64,000 nucleotides of DNA from Mycobacterium lacus (GCF_010731535.1 NZ_AP022581.1:496001-560000); one strand, 5' to 3'; counted from the first letter of the stretch, positions 54,274 through 63,511 are shown. Numbers and translations are program-made. Notes: generated by a model not told the origin, from the sequence alone.

Positions 54274-54321
54274 GGCTAGACGAACGGCTATTGACCCGAG
54301 GCTAGACGATCGTCTAGCCTC
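54274..54321. promoter_or_regulatory. 24-bp perfect palindrome with an extra half-site upstream of the cox3/cox4-like operon
   Basis: GAGGCTAGACGA (54298-54309) is followed directly by its exact reverse complement (54310-54321). A further half-site AGGCTAGACGA lies 24 bp upstream (54274-54284). The palindrome ends 33 bp before the ATG at 54354. Such sites are typical operators of TetR-type dimers. No TetR gene is adjacent, so the regulator is elsewhere. Confidence 0.7.
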
Positions 54322-54353
54322 GCTGACGAGTCGAACGTCTACAGGAGTCAGCG

Positions 54354-55139
54354 ATGTCCGACCGTGAAGGGAACGACGCTGCCGGGCCGCAGTCCCCAGC
54401 ATTTCCGCGTACGCCAAGGCGTGCCGATGGTGAGCTGATCCTGCTGTGGACGCTGCCGGTGACCGCGATCATCTGGGTCGGCGCTTTTTTGTTGTTCCCC
54501 GGCTTCACGCCGCCCATGTCGCCCACCCTGGCGGCGGAGCAGGTTGCCGCGTTTTATCGAGACAACCAGTCGGCCATTCGTTACAGCATGATCCTGTTCA
54601 ATTGGTTCTGCGTCGGCCTCATCCCGGTTGTGATCCTGCTCGTGATGCAGATCCGCAGGATGGCTCATCGCACGCCGATCCTCGCGTATTGCATGCTCGG
54701 CTGCGTGGCCGGCGGCCCGACCCTCTTCCTCATCGCCAACTGCTGTTGGCTGCTGGCCGCCTTTCGCCCGGAACGGAATCCGGAGCTGACCCAGATGTTC
54801 AACGATCTCGCGTGGATCACGTTCACCAGTCAGGTCCCGTTCCTGATTGCGCAAAGCGTGATTCTGGCCCTGGCGATCTACTTCGACGATCAGCCGCACC
54901 CGGTATTCGAAAGGTGGGTGGCACATTTCAATCTTCTCGTCGCCGCCGCGCTGGTGCCGGCGGCGTTCGTCGGTCTGGCCCTGACCGGCCCCGTGGCGTG
55001 GGACGGCGCACTCTCGTTCTGGCTGAAGAACGCCTCCATCGCCATGTGGATCGTGGTGATGGCCGTTGTTCTGGGCCGGGCGGTCTACCGGGAGCGCGCC
55101 GAATGCTTGCGGCGCAGCGACAAGCGGGTCACCGCATGA
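54354..55139 (+). CDS. Multi-pass membrane protein of unknown function (operon gene 1)
   Basis: 261 residues with about six hydrophobic helices, e.g. LWTLPVTAIIWVGAFLLFPG, ILFNWFCVGLIPVVILLVMQ and IAMWIVVMAVVLGRAVY. I do not recognise a family with confidence. ERNPELTQMFNDLAWITF is matched in the next gene by DRDPELIGWLYDFAFLSF, so the two look like paralogues. ATG 54354 follows an ACAGGAG ribosome-binding site. Its stop overlaps the next start (ATGA). Confidence 0.75.
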   Translation: MSDREGNDAAGPQSPAFPRTPRRADGELILLWTLPVTAIIWVGAFLLFPGFTPPMSPTLAAEQVAAFYRDNQSAIRYSMILFNWFCVGLIPVVILLVMQIRRMAHRTPILAYCMLGCVAGGPTLFLIANCCWLLAAFRPERNPELTQMFNDLAWITFTSQVPFLIAQSVILALAIYFDDQPHPVFERWVAHFNLLVAAALVPAAFVGLALTGPVAWDGALSFWLKNASIAMWIVVMAVVLGRAVYRERAECLRRSDKRVTA

Positions 55140-55891
55140 AGGCAGCGTCGGCACCGGCGACCACTTGGCATTGCCGGCACGACCCCAAGCGCGAGCTGTG
55201 GTTGCCCTGGTGGACGCTCGTCGTCTTCTACAACGTCTTCGGCCTGGTGTTCTTCGTGCTGACGCGCACCCAGCCCCCGCCGGACCCTGGCTGGGACGCC
55301 GCGAGAATCGTGCAGTGGTTCCGCGACAACCACTTTGGGATAATCATCGGCTTGGCCATCATGTTTCTCGTCACCGGTATGACAACGATGAGCAACGCGC
55401 TCATCGCCTATTCGATGCGGCGCATGTCCGTCAGCCGCGCGTTCGCGTATTCGTACCTAATGCTGTATTCGCTCAGTGCGATTCCGGGCATGCTGCTGCT
55501 GTGCATCGTGCTGACCGCGGGAGCCATGCGACCCGACCGCGATCCCGAGCTGATCGGTTGGCTTTACGACTTCGCCTTCTTGTCCTTCATCGGAACCATG
55601 GGCGTGTTCCTGATTGGCTCGCTGGTGTGGATGCTCGCGATCCTCATCGACACGAATCGGGTGTTCCCCAAGTGGTTCGGCTACCTCAACCTGTGCAACG
55701 CGCTTACCGAAATCGTCGTGTCGCCCGCGTGGATCTTCCGGCGGGGCGTCTTGGCCTGGAACGGACAGGTCGCGTGGTGGCTCGACATGGTGGTATTTGG
55801 CATCTACACAGGCGTGTTCATCTTCTTGCTCCGGCAGATGATCCGGCGCGAGGACTTCGGTACCGGGCCGCTGCCCGAGGCGCCACGATGA
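55136..55891 (+). CDS. Multi-pass membrane protein of unknown function (operon gene 2, paralogue of gene 1)
   Basis: 251 residues, about six hydrophobic helices (LVVFYNVFGLVFFVLTRTQP, NHFGIIIGLAIMFLVTGMTT and GTMGVFLIGSLVWMLAILID). Shared motifs with the preceding protein (RDPEL..., a Trp-rich C-terminal region LAWNGQVAWWLD against VAWDGALSFWLK) suggest duplication and perhaps a heteromeric complex. It overlaps both neighbours by four bases, so the operon is tightly coupled. Function is unknown. Confidence 0.75.
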   Translation: MKAASAPATTWHCRHDPKRELWLPWWTLVVFYNVFGLVFFVLTRTQPPPDPGWDAARIVQWFRDNHFGIIIGLAIMFLVTGMTTMSNALIAYSMRRMSVSRAFAYSYLMLYSLSAIPGMLLLCIVLTAGAMRPDRDPELIGWLYDFAFLSFIGTMGVFLIGSLVWMLAILIDTNRVFPKWFGYLNLCNALTEIVVSPAWIFRRGVLAWNGQVAWWLDMVVFGIYTGVFIFLLRQMIRREDFGTGPLPEAPR

Positions 55892-56475
55892 CCGACCTTG
55901 CCGCGGCACCGGATGCGAACACGCCGGCAAAGTTGGTGCCCGGGCAGCCGGATATGTGGGCCTTCGTCCTGTTTGAAACGCTGGTTTTCACGGCCTATTT
56001 CGGGTTCTATCTATTCCACCGCGCCCAAACCCCGGAGCTTTTCGTGCGCTCTCGGGAGCAGCTGGACCTGCACATCGGGGTCTTCAACACCCTGGTCTTG
56101 CTGTCGAGTTCCTGGTCGGTGGCGCGATGCGTCCAGTCGGCCCGCGTCGGCGCCTACCGACCGGCGCGCAAAGGCGCCTTCCTCACGGCGTTCCTCGGTC
56201 TGGTGTTCCTGGCGTCCAAGGTGTTCGAATGGGCCCGGCAAGCTCACATGGGGAACAGCCTGTCCGGCAACGACTTCTTCACGTACTACTTCTTTCTCAC
56301 CGGGATCCACTTCGTGCACCTGCTGATCGGCTTCGTCGCCCTTGGCGTCGTCGGCTACCAACTCCGAAGCCCGGCGAGGCGATCCCAGGAGCTCGTCGAA
56401 ACATGCGCCACCTATTGGCACACCGTCGACTTCCTCTGGGTGCTCATCTTTGCGCTGCTCTACGTGGTGAGGTGA
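55888..56475 (+). CDS. Cytochrome c oxidase subunit III-like protein (NorE type)
   Basis: 195 residues with five hydrophobic helices: DMWAFVLFETLVFTAYFGFY, IGVFNTLVLLSSSWSVARC, AFLTAFLGLVFLASKVFEW, TGIHFVHLLIGFVALGVVG and the C-terminal VDFLWVLIFALLYVV. KVFEW, the GIHFVH stretch and YWHTVDFLW are diagnostic for heme-copper oxidase subunit III. Five helices rather than seven, and no subunit I or II nearby, place it with NorE-like orphan subunits. It probably acts in the membrane with the COX4-like protein that follows. Confidence 0.85.
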   Translation: MTDLAAAPDANTPAKLVPGQPDMWAFVLFETLVFTAYFGFYLFHRAQTPELFVRSREQLDLHIGVFNTLVLLSSSWSVARCVQSARVGAYRPARKGAFLTAFLGLVFLASKVFEWARQAHMGNSLSGNDFFTYYFFLTGIHFVHLLIGFVALGVVGYQLRSPARRSQELVETCATYWHTVDFLWVLIFALLYVVR

Positions 56476-56478
56476 TCG

Positions 56479-56763
56479 GTGATCAAGTTCAACAAGCGGC
56501 TGCTGGCGGTGTGGCTGATCCTGGTGTCGTTCACGCTGTCGTATGTGTGGATCGACCACGCCCTGACTGGATCCCTGCGACCCGGCGCGGTGGTCATGTC
56601 GAGCGTGATCGCGATCGCACTCGTCAAGGTGCGCATCATCTTTCGAGAGTTCATGGAGGTGCGCCAGGCCCCGGTCCTGCTGCGCCGACTGACGGACGCC
56701 TGGGTGCTTCTCATGGCGGCGAGCCTGCTCGGCACCTACTTCGTCGGCACCGCCATCCGGTAG
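56479..56763 (+). CDS. Prokaryotic cytochrome c oxidase subunit IV-like protein
   Basis: 94 residues from GTG 56479 with three hydrophobic helices (LLAVWLILVSFTLSYVWIDH, PGAVVMSSVIAIALVKVRII and WVLLMAASLLGTYFVGTAI). Size and the sequence ALVKVRIIFREFMEVRQAP match the COX4_pro family that accompanies NorE/subunit III. It starts 3 bp after the subunit III stop and ends the operon. Confidence 0.82.
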   Translation: MIKFNKRLLAVWLILVSFTLSYVWIDHALTGSLRPGAVVMSSVIAIALVKVRIIFREFMEVRQAPVLLRRLTDAWVLLMAASLLGTYFVGTAIR

Positions 56764-56774
56764 CGGTACTGCAA

Positions 56775-57746
56775 TCAGCGACGGTCGAACTTCTCCCGCA
56801 CCAGGTCGGTGAGGAAGCGTCCCGTCGATGCCGGCCGGAACGCTCGGGCCGCGTTGGTGAGCGCGTCGCGAGAATCGTCAGACAGCTCGATATCGGCGGC
56901 GGCGACGTTGAATTCGAGCTGCTCGACGCTGGACGCGCCGGGAATGGCCACCACGCCGGGCAGGCTGACCAGCCACGCCAGCGCCACCTGTGCCGGCTTG
57001 GCGTCGACATCCGCGGCGACGGCCCGCAATGTCTGCAGCAGCGGCTCGACCCGCCGCAGGTTTTCGGTGCCGAAAAGCGGGTTGAACGCGCGCACGCCCC
57101 CGGGACGGTTGTCCAGGCCGTACTTGCCGCCCAGCAGCCCCTGCGCCAGCGGGCTGTAGGCGATCACGATGCGATTCTCGCGCTCGGCGAACGGGACCAT
57201 GTCCTCGAGCGGACCGGAGTGGGCGAGCGAGAAGTGCACCTGGTTGCTGACGACCGGCCGTCCGAGCGCGGCATCGGCCCTTTGCCATCGGGCGAGCGAG
57301 TAGTTTGAGACCCCGGCCGCACCGATGTCGCCGCTGTCGAGCAGGTCGCGCATGCCCGGCATGATCACCGAGTCGGGGACTACCGGGTTGGGCTGGTGGA
57401 TCTGATAAAGCGGGATGCGGTCCAGCTGCAGCCGCCGCGCGCTGGCGCGCTCGCGCTGCTTGATCACCGCGGGAAACGGCGCGACCGGGAAGATCTTGCT
57501 GGCCACAGCGACCTCTTCGCGCGCGTCGCCGAGCGCCTCGCCGAGGATCCGCTCACTCTTGCCTAGCCCGTACACCTCTGCGGTATCGAACAGGGTCACC
57601 CCCAGCGCAAGCGCTCGCTGCACGATGTCACGGGCGGCACCGGCGGCGTAACTATCCCCGTAGCCCCACTCGCGTGAGCCGAATTGCCAGGTGCCCAGCC
57701 CGATCCGGCTGACTTTTCCGACACCGTCGACGTCGAGATACTTCAT
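56775..57746 (-). CDS. Aldo/keto reductase
   Basis: 323 residues from ATG 57746 (MKYLDVDGVGKVSRIGLGTW). AKR tetrad residues are visible: Asp and Tyr in LFDTAEVYGLGKSE, Lys in VAVASKIFPVAP, His in LYQIHQPNPVV. NADPH-site motifs include AGVSNYS, IAYSPLAQGLLGGKYG and IPGASSVEQLEFN. It reduces an aldehyde or ketone of unknown identity. An in-frame start at 57827 lacks homology in its extension. Confidence 0.9.
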   Translation of the reverse strand: MKYLDVDGVGKVSRIGLGTWQFGSREWGYGDSYAAGAARDIVQRALALGVTLFDTAEVYGLGKSERILGEALGDAREEVAVASKIFPVAPFPAVIKQRERASARRLQLDRIPLYQIHQPNPVVPDSVIMPGMRDLLDSGDIGAAGVSNYSLARWQRADAALGRPVVSNQVHFSLAHSGPLEDMVPFAERENRIVIAYSPLAQGLLGGKYGLDNRPGGVRAFNPLFGTENLRRVEPLLQTLRAVAADVDAKPAQVALAWLVSLPGVVAIPGASSVEQLEFNVAAADIELSDDSRDALTNAARAFRPASTGRFLTDLVREKFDRR

Positions 57747-57851
57747 GGGCCCACCGTACCGAGTGGACCGGCACCGCACCCACTTGCCGAGCGGTCGCCC
57801 AGCAAGCGATATGTTTCTCGGCGACAACGCGGTTCAACGGTGAGGGCGGAC

Positions 57852-58616
57852 ATGTCGAAGACGGTGGTGGTTGGCGCCTCCAGCGGGCTCGGGCGCTGCA
57901 TCGGGGTCGGACTCGCGCGGCGCGGCGACCGGGTCGCGCTGCTGGCCCGGCGGCGCGAGCGCATCGAGGCCGCGGCCAAGGAGGCGGGACCAGGTGCGAT
58001 CGCCATCGCATGCGATGTCACCGATGAGGCAAAGTGCGGATCGGCAGTCAACGCCGCCGCCGACGCGCTCGGCGGCATCGACAACCTCGTCTACGCACCT
58101 GCCGTATCACCGCTGGTTCGCCTGGTCGATACCGACGCCGAAACCTGGCGGCGCGTCTTCGACACCAACGTGATAGGCGCGGCGCTGGCCACGGCGGCGG
58201 CGGTGCCACACTTGACGGCCTCGGCGGGCAAGGCGGTCTACCTCTCCTCCGACGCAGGCACTTTCGGGCCACCCTGGCCGGGCCTCGGCGCGTATGGCGT
58301 CAGCAAGGCGGCGCTCGAGAGGCTGGTGCAGGCGTGGCGAGCCGAACACCCGGGCATCGGCTTCACGAGCCTGGTCGTGGGGGAGTGCGCGGGCGGCGAG
58401 GGCGACGCGCAAACCGGAATGAACATCGGCTGGGATCGTGCCCTCGCGATGCGGGCCTACCCGCTGTGGTTGTCGCGTGGCTGCATGCCCGGCAAGTTGA
58501 TGCCGGTCGAGGACCTCGTCGGCGTGGTGCACACCATCCTGCGCACCGACGCGGCGACGTCGATGCCGGTCGTGATCGCCCGGGGCGCGCCCGCGGACTC
58601 CGCGGCAGTCTTGTAA
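57852..58616 (+). CDS. Short-chain dehydrogenase/reductase
   Basis: 254 residues. Cofactor motif VVVGASSGLGRCIGVGLA, Asp in ACDVTDEAK, an NLVYAPAVSPLVR region replacing NNAG, active-site Ser in VYLSSDAGTFG and YGVSKAALERL (YxxxK). Classical SDR, NAD(P)-dependent. The neighbours (AKR, SDR, LLM, P450) suggest a lipid or steroid-like oxidation island. Confidence 0.88.
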   Translation: MSKTVVVGASSGLGRCIGVGLARRGDRVALLARRRERIEAAAKEAGPGAIAIACDVTDEAKCGSAVNAAADALGGIDNLVYAPAVSPLVRLVDTDAETWRRVFDTNVIGAALATAAAVPHLTASAGKAVYLSSDAGTFGPPWPGLGAYGVSKAALERLVQAWRAEHPGIGFTSLVVGECAGGEGDAQTGMNIGWDRALAMRAYPLWLSRGCMPGKLMPVEDLVGVVHTILRTDAATSMPVVIARGAPADSAAVL

Positions 58617-58635
58617 GGGCGATCAGGCAAGGCGC

Positions 58636-59481
58636 TCAAGCCAATTGGACGCGGCCAGTGATGAGGTCCATGATCGGCTTGCCGGGGGCAAACGATCCGG
58701 TGAGCGACGCCATCGCGTGGCCGTTGTCGACGTTCAACGTGATCCCATTGACGGCGCCGGCGGCGGCGCTGTTCAGCAGGATCATCGCCTTGCCGATCTC
58801 CTCGGGCGTCAGCACCGAACTGCCCGTGTCGTCGCGATAATCCTGGGCGAAGGTCAGCCACAGATCGGCGTTCGCGCGGGCCAGGGGAGTGTCGGTGGGA
58901 CCGGGGCAGACCGCGTTGATCCGGACGCCCTTCTTCAGGAAGTGGTAGCCCTGCCAGGCCACGTAGGCGTTGATCGCCTGCTTGCTGAAGCCGTAGTGAA
59001 TGAAGCCCTCGGCCTCGTGCTCGTGGACCCAGTCGCATGCCGACTTGTAGTCGGGTGCGGCGAGAAAGTCCTGAACCCGCTCTAAGGAGTTCTCCCAACC
59101 CATTCCCGCGACCGACGATATGAAACATATGGCCGCGCCACGGTTGAGCAGATTGCCCGCGAACAATCGCTCGATCAGGTGGCGATGCCCGATGAAGTTG
59201 ACCCGCATCAGCTTTGGCCCGTCGGCGATGCCGGCGGCCGAGAACACCGAGTCGACCGGACCGTCGAGTTCGTCGATTGCCCGGTCGATCGAATCCTGGT
59301 CACTCAGGTCCAACGAGATCACGCGATCGACGGCGTAGTCGACCGGTGCGTAATCCATCACGGTGACGTGCGAGCCGAGGGACTTTGCGATCTGCGCCGC
59401 GGCGGCGCCCATCCCGGTCGCGCCGCCGACGACCAGAACCCGCTTTCCGTCGTAGCCCAATAGCTCGTCAGCCGTCGTCAT
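58636..59481 (-). CDS. Short-chain dehydrogenase (3-alpha-hydroxysteroid dehydrogenase-like)
   Basis: 281 residues from ATG 59481. VLVVGGATGMGAAAAQIAKS is the Rossmann motif and SLDLSDQDS follows. Ser lies in CFISSVAGMGWENS and the catalytic pair in IHYGFSKQAINAYV (YxxxK), then VCPGPTDTPLA. The insertion between Ser and Tyr (WVHEHEAEGF) is characteristic of 3-alpha-HSD/carveol-dehydrogenase-like SDRs. A GGGCAAAG lies before the start. It is divergent from the LLM-P450 pair. Confidence 0.88.
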   Translation of the reverse strand: MTTADELLGYDGKRVLVVGGATGMGAAAAQIAKSLGSHVTVMDYAPVDYAVDRVISLDLSDQDSIDRAIDELDGPVDSVFSAAGIADGPKLMRVNFIGHRHLIERLFAGNLLNRGAAICFISSVAGMGWENSLERVQDFLAAPDYKSACDWVHEHEAEGFIHYGFSKQAINAYVAWQGYHFLKKGVRINAVCPGPTDTPLARANADLWLTFAQDYRDDTGSSVLTPEEIGKAMILLNSAAAGAVNGITLNVDNGHAMASLTGSFAPGKPIMDLITGRVQLA

Positions 59482-59629
59482 CGTTGCCCTTTGCCCTGGT
59501 AAATGAGCGTTCGACGTTACAATATCCGCGCCAGATGTTAGTTTCAATGTTGGTTTGGGCTGTTGACCTCAATCGCGGATCCGACGTAGCGTACGTGAAA
59601 CAAATCTTAGGTCGTCTAGAGAGCTGGCC

Positions 59630-60673
59630 GTGTTCACGCTGCGCTTCGACATGCGGGCCCCCGCGTGGGGGGCACCCCCGGCGGCGCTGTATGCCGCGGT
59701 GCCGGAGATGTGCGCATGGGCCGAAGATCGCGGCTGCCTCGCCGCCGTGTTGTGTGAGCATCATGGCTCCGAGGACGGCTACCTGCCGTCCCCGCTCATG
59801 TTGGCGCCCGCGATCGCGGCACGCACGAAGCGCCTGGCCCTGAGCCTGATTCTGATTCTTCCGTTCTACGAACCGATACGGCTCGCCGAGGACATGGCGA
59901 TCCTCGACATCCTCAGCGGCGGCCGGGCTTCGTACATCCTCGCCCTCGGGTACCGACCCGAGGAATTCGAGCACTTCGGGCTGGCGCTGGGTGATCGCGG
60001 GCGCCTCGCCAACGAGAAGCTCGGACTGTTGCGCCGCCTGCTTGCCGGCGAAACCGTCGTTGCCGACGGACGCCGAATCACGGTGACGCCGCGGCCTCGC
60101 ACCGCCGGCGGACCGGCGTTGATGTGGGGCGGCGGGAGCTTGGCAGCGGCCCGACGGGCCGGGCGGTACGGTCTGGGCATGTTGGCAAACGCCGACGTCG
60201 ATGGCATGCGGGAGGCCTACGAGGCCGCCTGTCGCGAGCACGGCAACAGGCCGGGGCCGACCCTGTTTCCCGGCAGTGACACCCCCTCGGTCACCTTCGT
60301 CGCCGATGATGTGGACCGGGCGTGGTCGGAGCTGGGGGAATATCTGTTCCACGACGCGCGAAGCTACGCCGAGTGGAATCCCGGCAACCGGACATCGGCG
60401 GGTATCTCGCACGTGGCCAGCGTCGACGAGCTGCGAGCAACGTCGAAGTCGCACGTGATTATCTCGGTCTCCGAAGCGATTTCGCGCGTTCGCGCCGGGC
60501 AGATGCTCACCCTGTCGCCCCTGTGCGGTGGGCTGCCGCCGGAGATCGCCTGGCCATATCTCACGCGGGTGGGCGAGATCGTGTTGCCCGAGGCCGGTCG
60601 GTCGGCCGCGCCGGAGACGGCCGGTGACCGCACGCTGACCGAGATGCTGTCCAACAGAAAGTCATCACCATGA
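59630..60673 (+). CDS. Luciferase-like (LLM) flavin/F420-dependent monooxygenase
   Basis: 347 residues from GTG 59630. LLM TIM-barrel features: CEHHGSEDGYLPSPLMLAPA, EDMAILDILSGGRASYILAL and GPALMWGGGSLAAARRAGRY. Its TGA overlaps the ATG of the cytochrome P450 (ATGA at 60670), so the two are translationally coupled and probably oxidise the same compound in sequence. Near the start a GC-rich palindromic stretch encodes RAPAWGAPPA. Confidence 0.86.
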   Translation: MFTLRFDMRAPAWGAPPAALYAAVPEMCAWAEDRGCLAAVLCEHHGSEDGYLPSPLMLAPAIAARTKRLALSLILILPFYEPIRLAEDMAILDILSGGRASYILALGYRPEEFEHFGLALGDRGRLANEKLGLLRRLLAGETVVADGRRITVTPRPRTAGGPALMWGGGSLAAARRAGRYGLGMLANADVDGMREAYEAACREHGNRPGPTLFPGSDTPSVTFVADDVDRAWSELGEYLFHDARSYAEWNPGNRTSAGISHVASVDELRATSKSHVIISVSEAISRVRAGQMLTLSPLCGGLPPEIAWPYLTRVGEIVLPEAGRSAAPETAGDRTLTEMLSNRKSSP

Positions 60674-61866
60674 CGGGAACCGATACTGCCGAGGTCTACT
60701 ACGACCCTTTCGATTTCGGCATTGACGACGACCCGTACCCGATCTGGAAGACACTGCGCGACCAAGCCCCGCTGTACTACAACGAAAAGTACGACTTCTA
60801 CGCGCTCAGCCGGTACGACGACGTCGCCCGCGAGCTGGCGAATTGGGACACTTTCCGGTCGGGTCGTGGCACCACCATGGACATCATCTTGAGCGGAATC
60901 GACCTCCCGCCCGGCGTCATCCTCTTCGAAGATCCACCGATTCACGATCTGCATCGCCGTTTGCTGTCAAGGGTTTTCACGCCGCGGCGGATGGAGGCGA
61001 TCGAGCCGCTGACGCGGGACTACTGCGTGCGCGCGCTGGACCCCTTGGTGGGCACGGGCAGGTTCGACTTCATCGAGAATCTTGGTGCGACGGTCCCGAT
61101 GCGCACGATCGGTTACTTGCTGGGCATTCCGGAGGAAAATCAGGAAGAGATCCGCAACCGCGGCAGTCGTCAGCTCACCCTCGACGAGGGTACGTTCAGG
61201 CCGGTCCCGCAGGACTTTCTCGAGCACAGCTACGAGATGTTTTCCGCCTACATCGACTGGCGGGTGGAACATCCGTCGGATGATCTGATGACGCAGCTGC
61301 TCAACGTCGAGTTCGAGGACGGCGGAGTGACCCGGCGGCTGAGCCGGCCCGAGGTGCTGCTCTACACCGGCATGATCGCCGGTGCGGGCAACGAGACGAC
61401 GACGCGGCTGATTGGTTTCATCGGCCAGCTTCTGGCCGAACATCCGGATCAGCGCCGGGAGATCGTGGCGAACCCGGCGCTGATTCCGGTGGCGATCGAG
61501 GAGGTGTTGCGCTACGAGGCGCCCTCGCCGGTGCAGGCGCGCTACGTCGCCCGCGACGTCGAATGCCACGGCACAACGGTTCCCGAGGGCTCGATCATGT
61601 TGTTGCTCAACGGATCAGCCAACCGCGACGAGCGCAGGTTTGCCGATCCCGACACGTTCGACATCCACCGCGGCGCCACCCATCTGAGTTTTGGTCATGG
61701 GCTGCACTTCTGTTTGGGTTCGGCGTTGGCGCGCATGCAGGCACGGGTGGCGTTGGAGGAGGTCATCAAGCGCTGGCCGGACTGGGAGGTCGACTACGCC
61801 CACGCCAGCAAGGCCCACACCAGCAGCGTGCGGGGATGGGCGAAGTTGCCGGTGTTCACCGGCTAG
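60670..61866 (+). CDS. Cytochrome P450
   Basis: 398 residues, a class I bacterial P450 size. Oxygen-binding I-helix AGAGNETTTRLIG, the ExxR pair in IEEVLRYEAPSPVQ, and the heme-thiolate loop LSFGHGLHFCLGSALARMQ are all intact. It is coupled to the upstream LLM gene; no ferredoxin is adjacent, so electron partners come from elsewhere. The subfamily cannot be assigned by eye. Confidence 0.94.
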   Translation: MTGTDTAEVYYDPFDFGIDDDPYPIWKTLRDQAPLYYNEKYDFYALSRYDDVARELANWDTFRSGRGTTMDIILSGIDLPPGVILFEDPPIHDLHRRLLSRVFTPRRMEAIEPLTRDYCVRALDPLVGTGRFDFIENLGATVPMRTIGYLLGIPEENQEEIRNRGSRQLTLDEGTFRPVPQDFLEHSYEMFSAYIDWRVEHPSDDLMTQLLNVEFEDGGVTRRLSRPEVLLYTGMIAGAGNETTTRLIGFIGQLLAEHPDQRREIVANPALIPVAIEEVLRYEAPSPVQARYVARDVECHGTTVPEGSIMLLLNGSANRDERRFADPDTFDIHRGATHLSFGHGLHFCLGSALARMQARVALEEVIKRWPDWEVDYAHASKAHTSSVRGWAKLPVFTG

Positions 61867-61916
61867 CTCGTCCGACGATGGCGTGAGATAGGGCGCTCCG
61901 TGCCTAAGATCGCGGG

Positions 61917-62294
61917 ATGTCGGTTGCGCTGCTTCGCGAGATGTTCGACCGGATGGTCGTCGCCAAGAACGCTGAGCTCATCGATTACTACTACGACCCC
62001 GACTTCGTCATGCACTCCGATGGGACGAGTCAGAGTTTCGCCGAATTCCGCGACAGCCACCGCAAGATCTACGCCACGTCGATTACCTATGCGGTCGAAT
62101 ACGACGAGCAGGCGTGGGTGGAGGCCACGGACAAGGTCGCCGGCAGGGTATGGATCACCACGTCGCGCCCCGGTGAGAAGCCGACCCGAATCGAGGTCGT
62201 GCTCATTGCCGCCTACCGCGACGGCCGCATCCACCGGATCTGGGAGACCACGTGGCCAAGTTGGCGCGGTGTGGCCGCACTGGAAGGTTACTGA
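61917..62294 (+). CDS. SnoaL/NTF2-like protein
   Basis: 125 residues with the cone-shaped NTF2/SnoaL pattern ([40 protein letters not shown] and the terminal [12 protein letters not shown]). Such proteins are small-molecule isomerases, cyclases or hydrolases; some act on steroids. It follows the P450 by 50 bp on the same strand and may belong to that cluster. The catalytic role is unassigned. Confidence 0.8.
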   Translation: MSVALLREMFDRMVVAKNAELIDYYYDPDFVMHSDGTSQSFAEFRDSHRKIYATSITYAVEYDEQAWVEATDKVAGRVWITTSRPGEKPTRIEVVLIAAYRDGRIHRIWETTWPSWRGVAALEGY

Positions 62295-62305
62295 GGTGCC
62301 GACCG

Positions 62306-63305
62306 TCACCCCAATCGGCGCATCAATTCGGCGGCGGCGTGTCGCCCGCTCAGCAAGGCTCCGTGCGCGGTGGCGAGATTGTCGACACCGACCGCCTCAC
62401 CCGCCAGGTAAAGCCGATCGCTGATCGGTTCTTGCAGTCGGCGCCGGTCTTCGAGGCCGGGCCCGGGCGCGTGGAACGAGTACGAGCCGAGCGCAAAGGG
62501 GTCGATGGTCCAACTCGACGTTGCGACCTCGACCGGCGTGATGTCGTCCGGTGACGATCGCCGCGGGTCCCTCGAAGGACTGGTTGCCGGCCCGAACGGT
62601 GACGGAGGTGTCTCGTCGCACGATTGCGGTGACCGCCGTGTTGAAGACGACCTGCAGTCCGTGGGCGAGCTGTGTGGGCAGCGCGTCGTAGCCGTTGGGC
62701 AGGATTTCCTGCTCACCCCCCAGGTATTGGCCCTGGTCAAACGTGGTGGCGGAAAGCTGGTCCGCGTCGGCGGCATACTCGTCTTCGATCTCGGTGTTGA
62801 CGTAGAAGGCCAACTCGGCGCGCTGCGCGTAGGAGAGTTCCTGGCGCCTCGCCCCGGCGTCGACCGCGCCGGCGAGAGTCCCGCCGTCGACCTCGTCCCG
62901 AGCCTGGGATACGAAACGGCGCCAGGTGTTTTCGTCATAGTCGATCGGCTGCAGCCGCGGGTCGACCGCCAATTTGGACCATTGGTAATAGTCGGTCGGC
63001 ACCAGCTGCGCTTGCGCTTGGCTCGCCAGCTCCACCAGGGGATTGTTCGTCGTGCCGTGGATCCACGAGGCACCCATGTCCAGCGGCACACCCCAGTCGC
63101 GGTTGGTGTACACCCGGCCACCGATCCGATTGCGGGCTTCGATCAACCGCACCGGCCATCCCGCGTCGGTGAGGTTTCGCGCGGCCGACAAGCCCGCCAT
63201 CCCGGCGCCGACGACCAGCACCATGTTGGCGTCTGGTGGCGGTGGACGATCCGACGCGCAGCCCGCCGCCGGCCCGGTGAACGCCCGACGGGATATCGGG
63301 GACAC
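62306..63305 (-). pseudogene. Flavin amine oxidase with internal deletion and frameshift
   Basis: The N-terminal part reads [16 protein letters not shown] (a Tat-like SRRAF motif), then [20 protein letters not shown] (FAD site), RIGGRVYTN and GASWIHG, up to FEGPAAIVT. Near 62555 the frame then jumps to [38 protein letters not shown] and [19 protein letters not shown]. The substrate-domain segment between them, roughly 120 residues, is missing and the two parts are out of frame. It should be non-functional. Confidence 0.82.
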
Positions 63306-63511
63306 GCAGTCAGCCTCTCACACCCCTTCTGGCACGACCGTGCACTTTACGAACTGCCCGATCGACAACTAGGGGAAGCTCTACCTGCAGAATTTCGCCC
63401 CAAATTTCGCCGTCGTGGGTTTGGCCGATTTGCGCCGGTTTCTCATTACGCTCATGTAAACTCGGCGGCATCCGGATGGCGGCGGCGTGGCCGTGTTGAG
63501 GGGGGAGCGGT

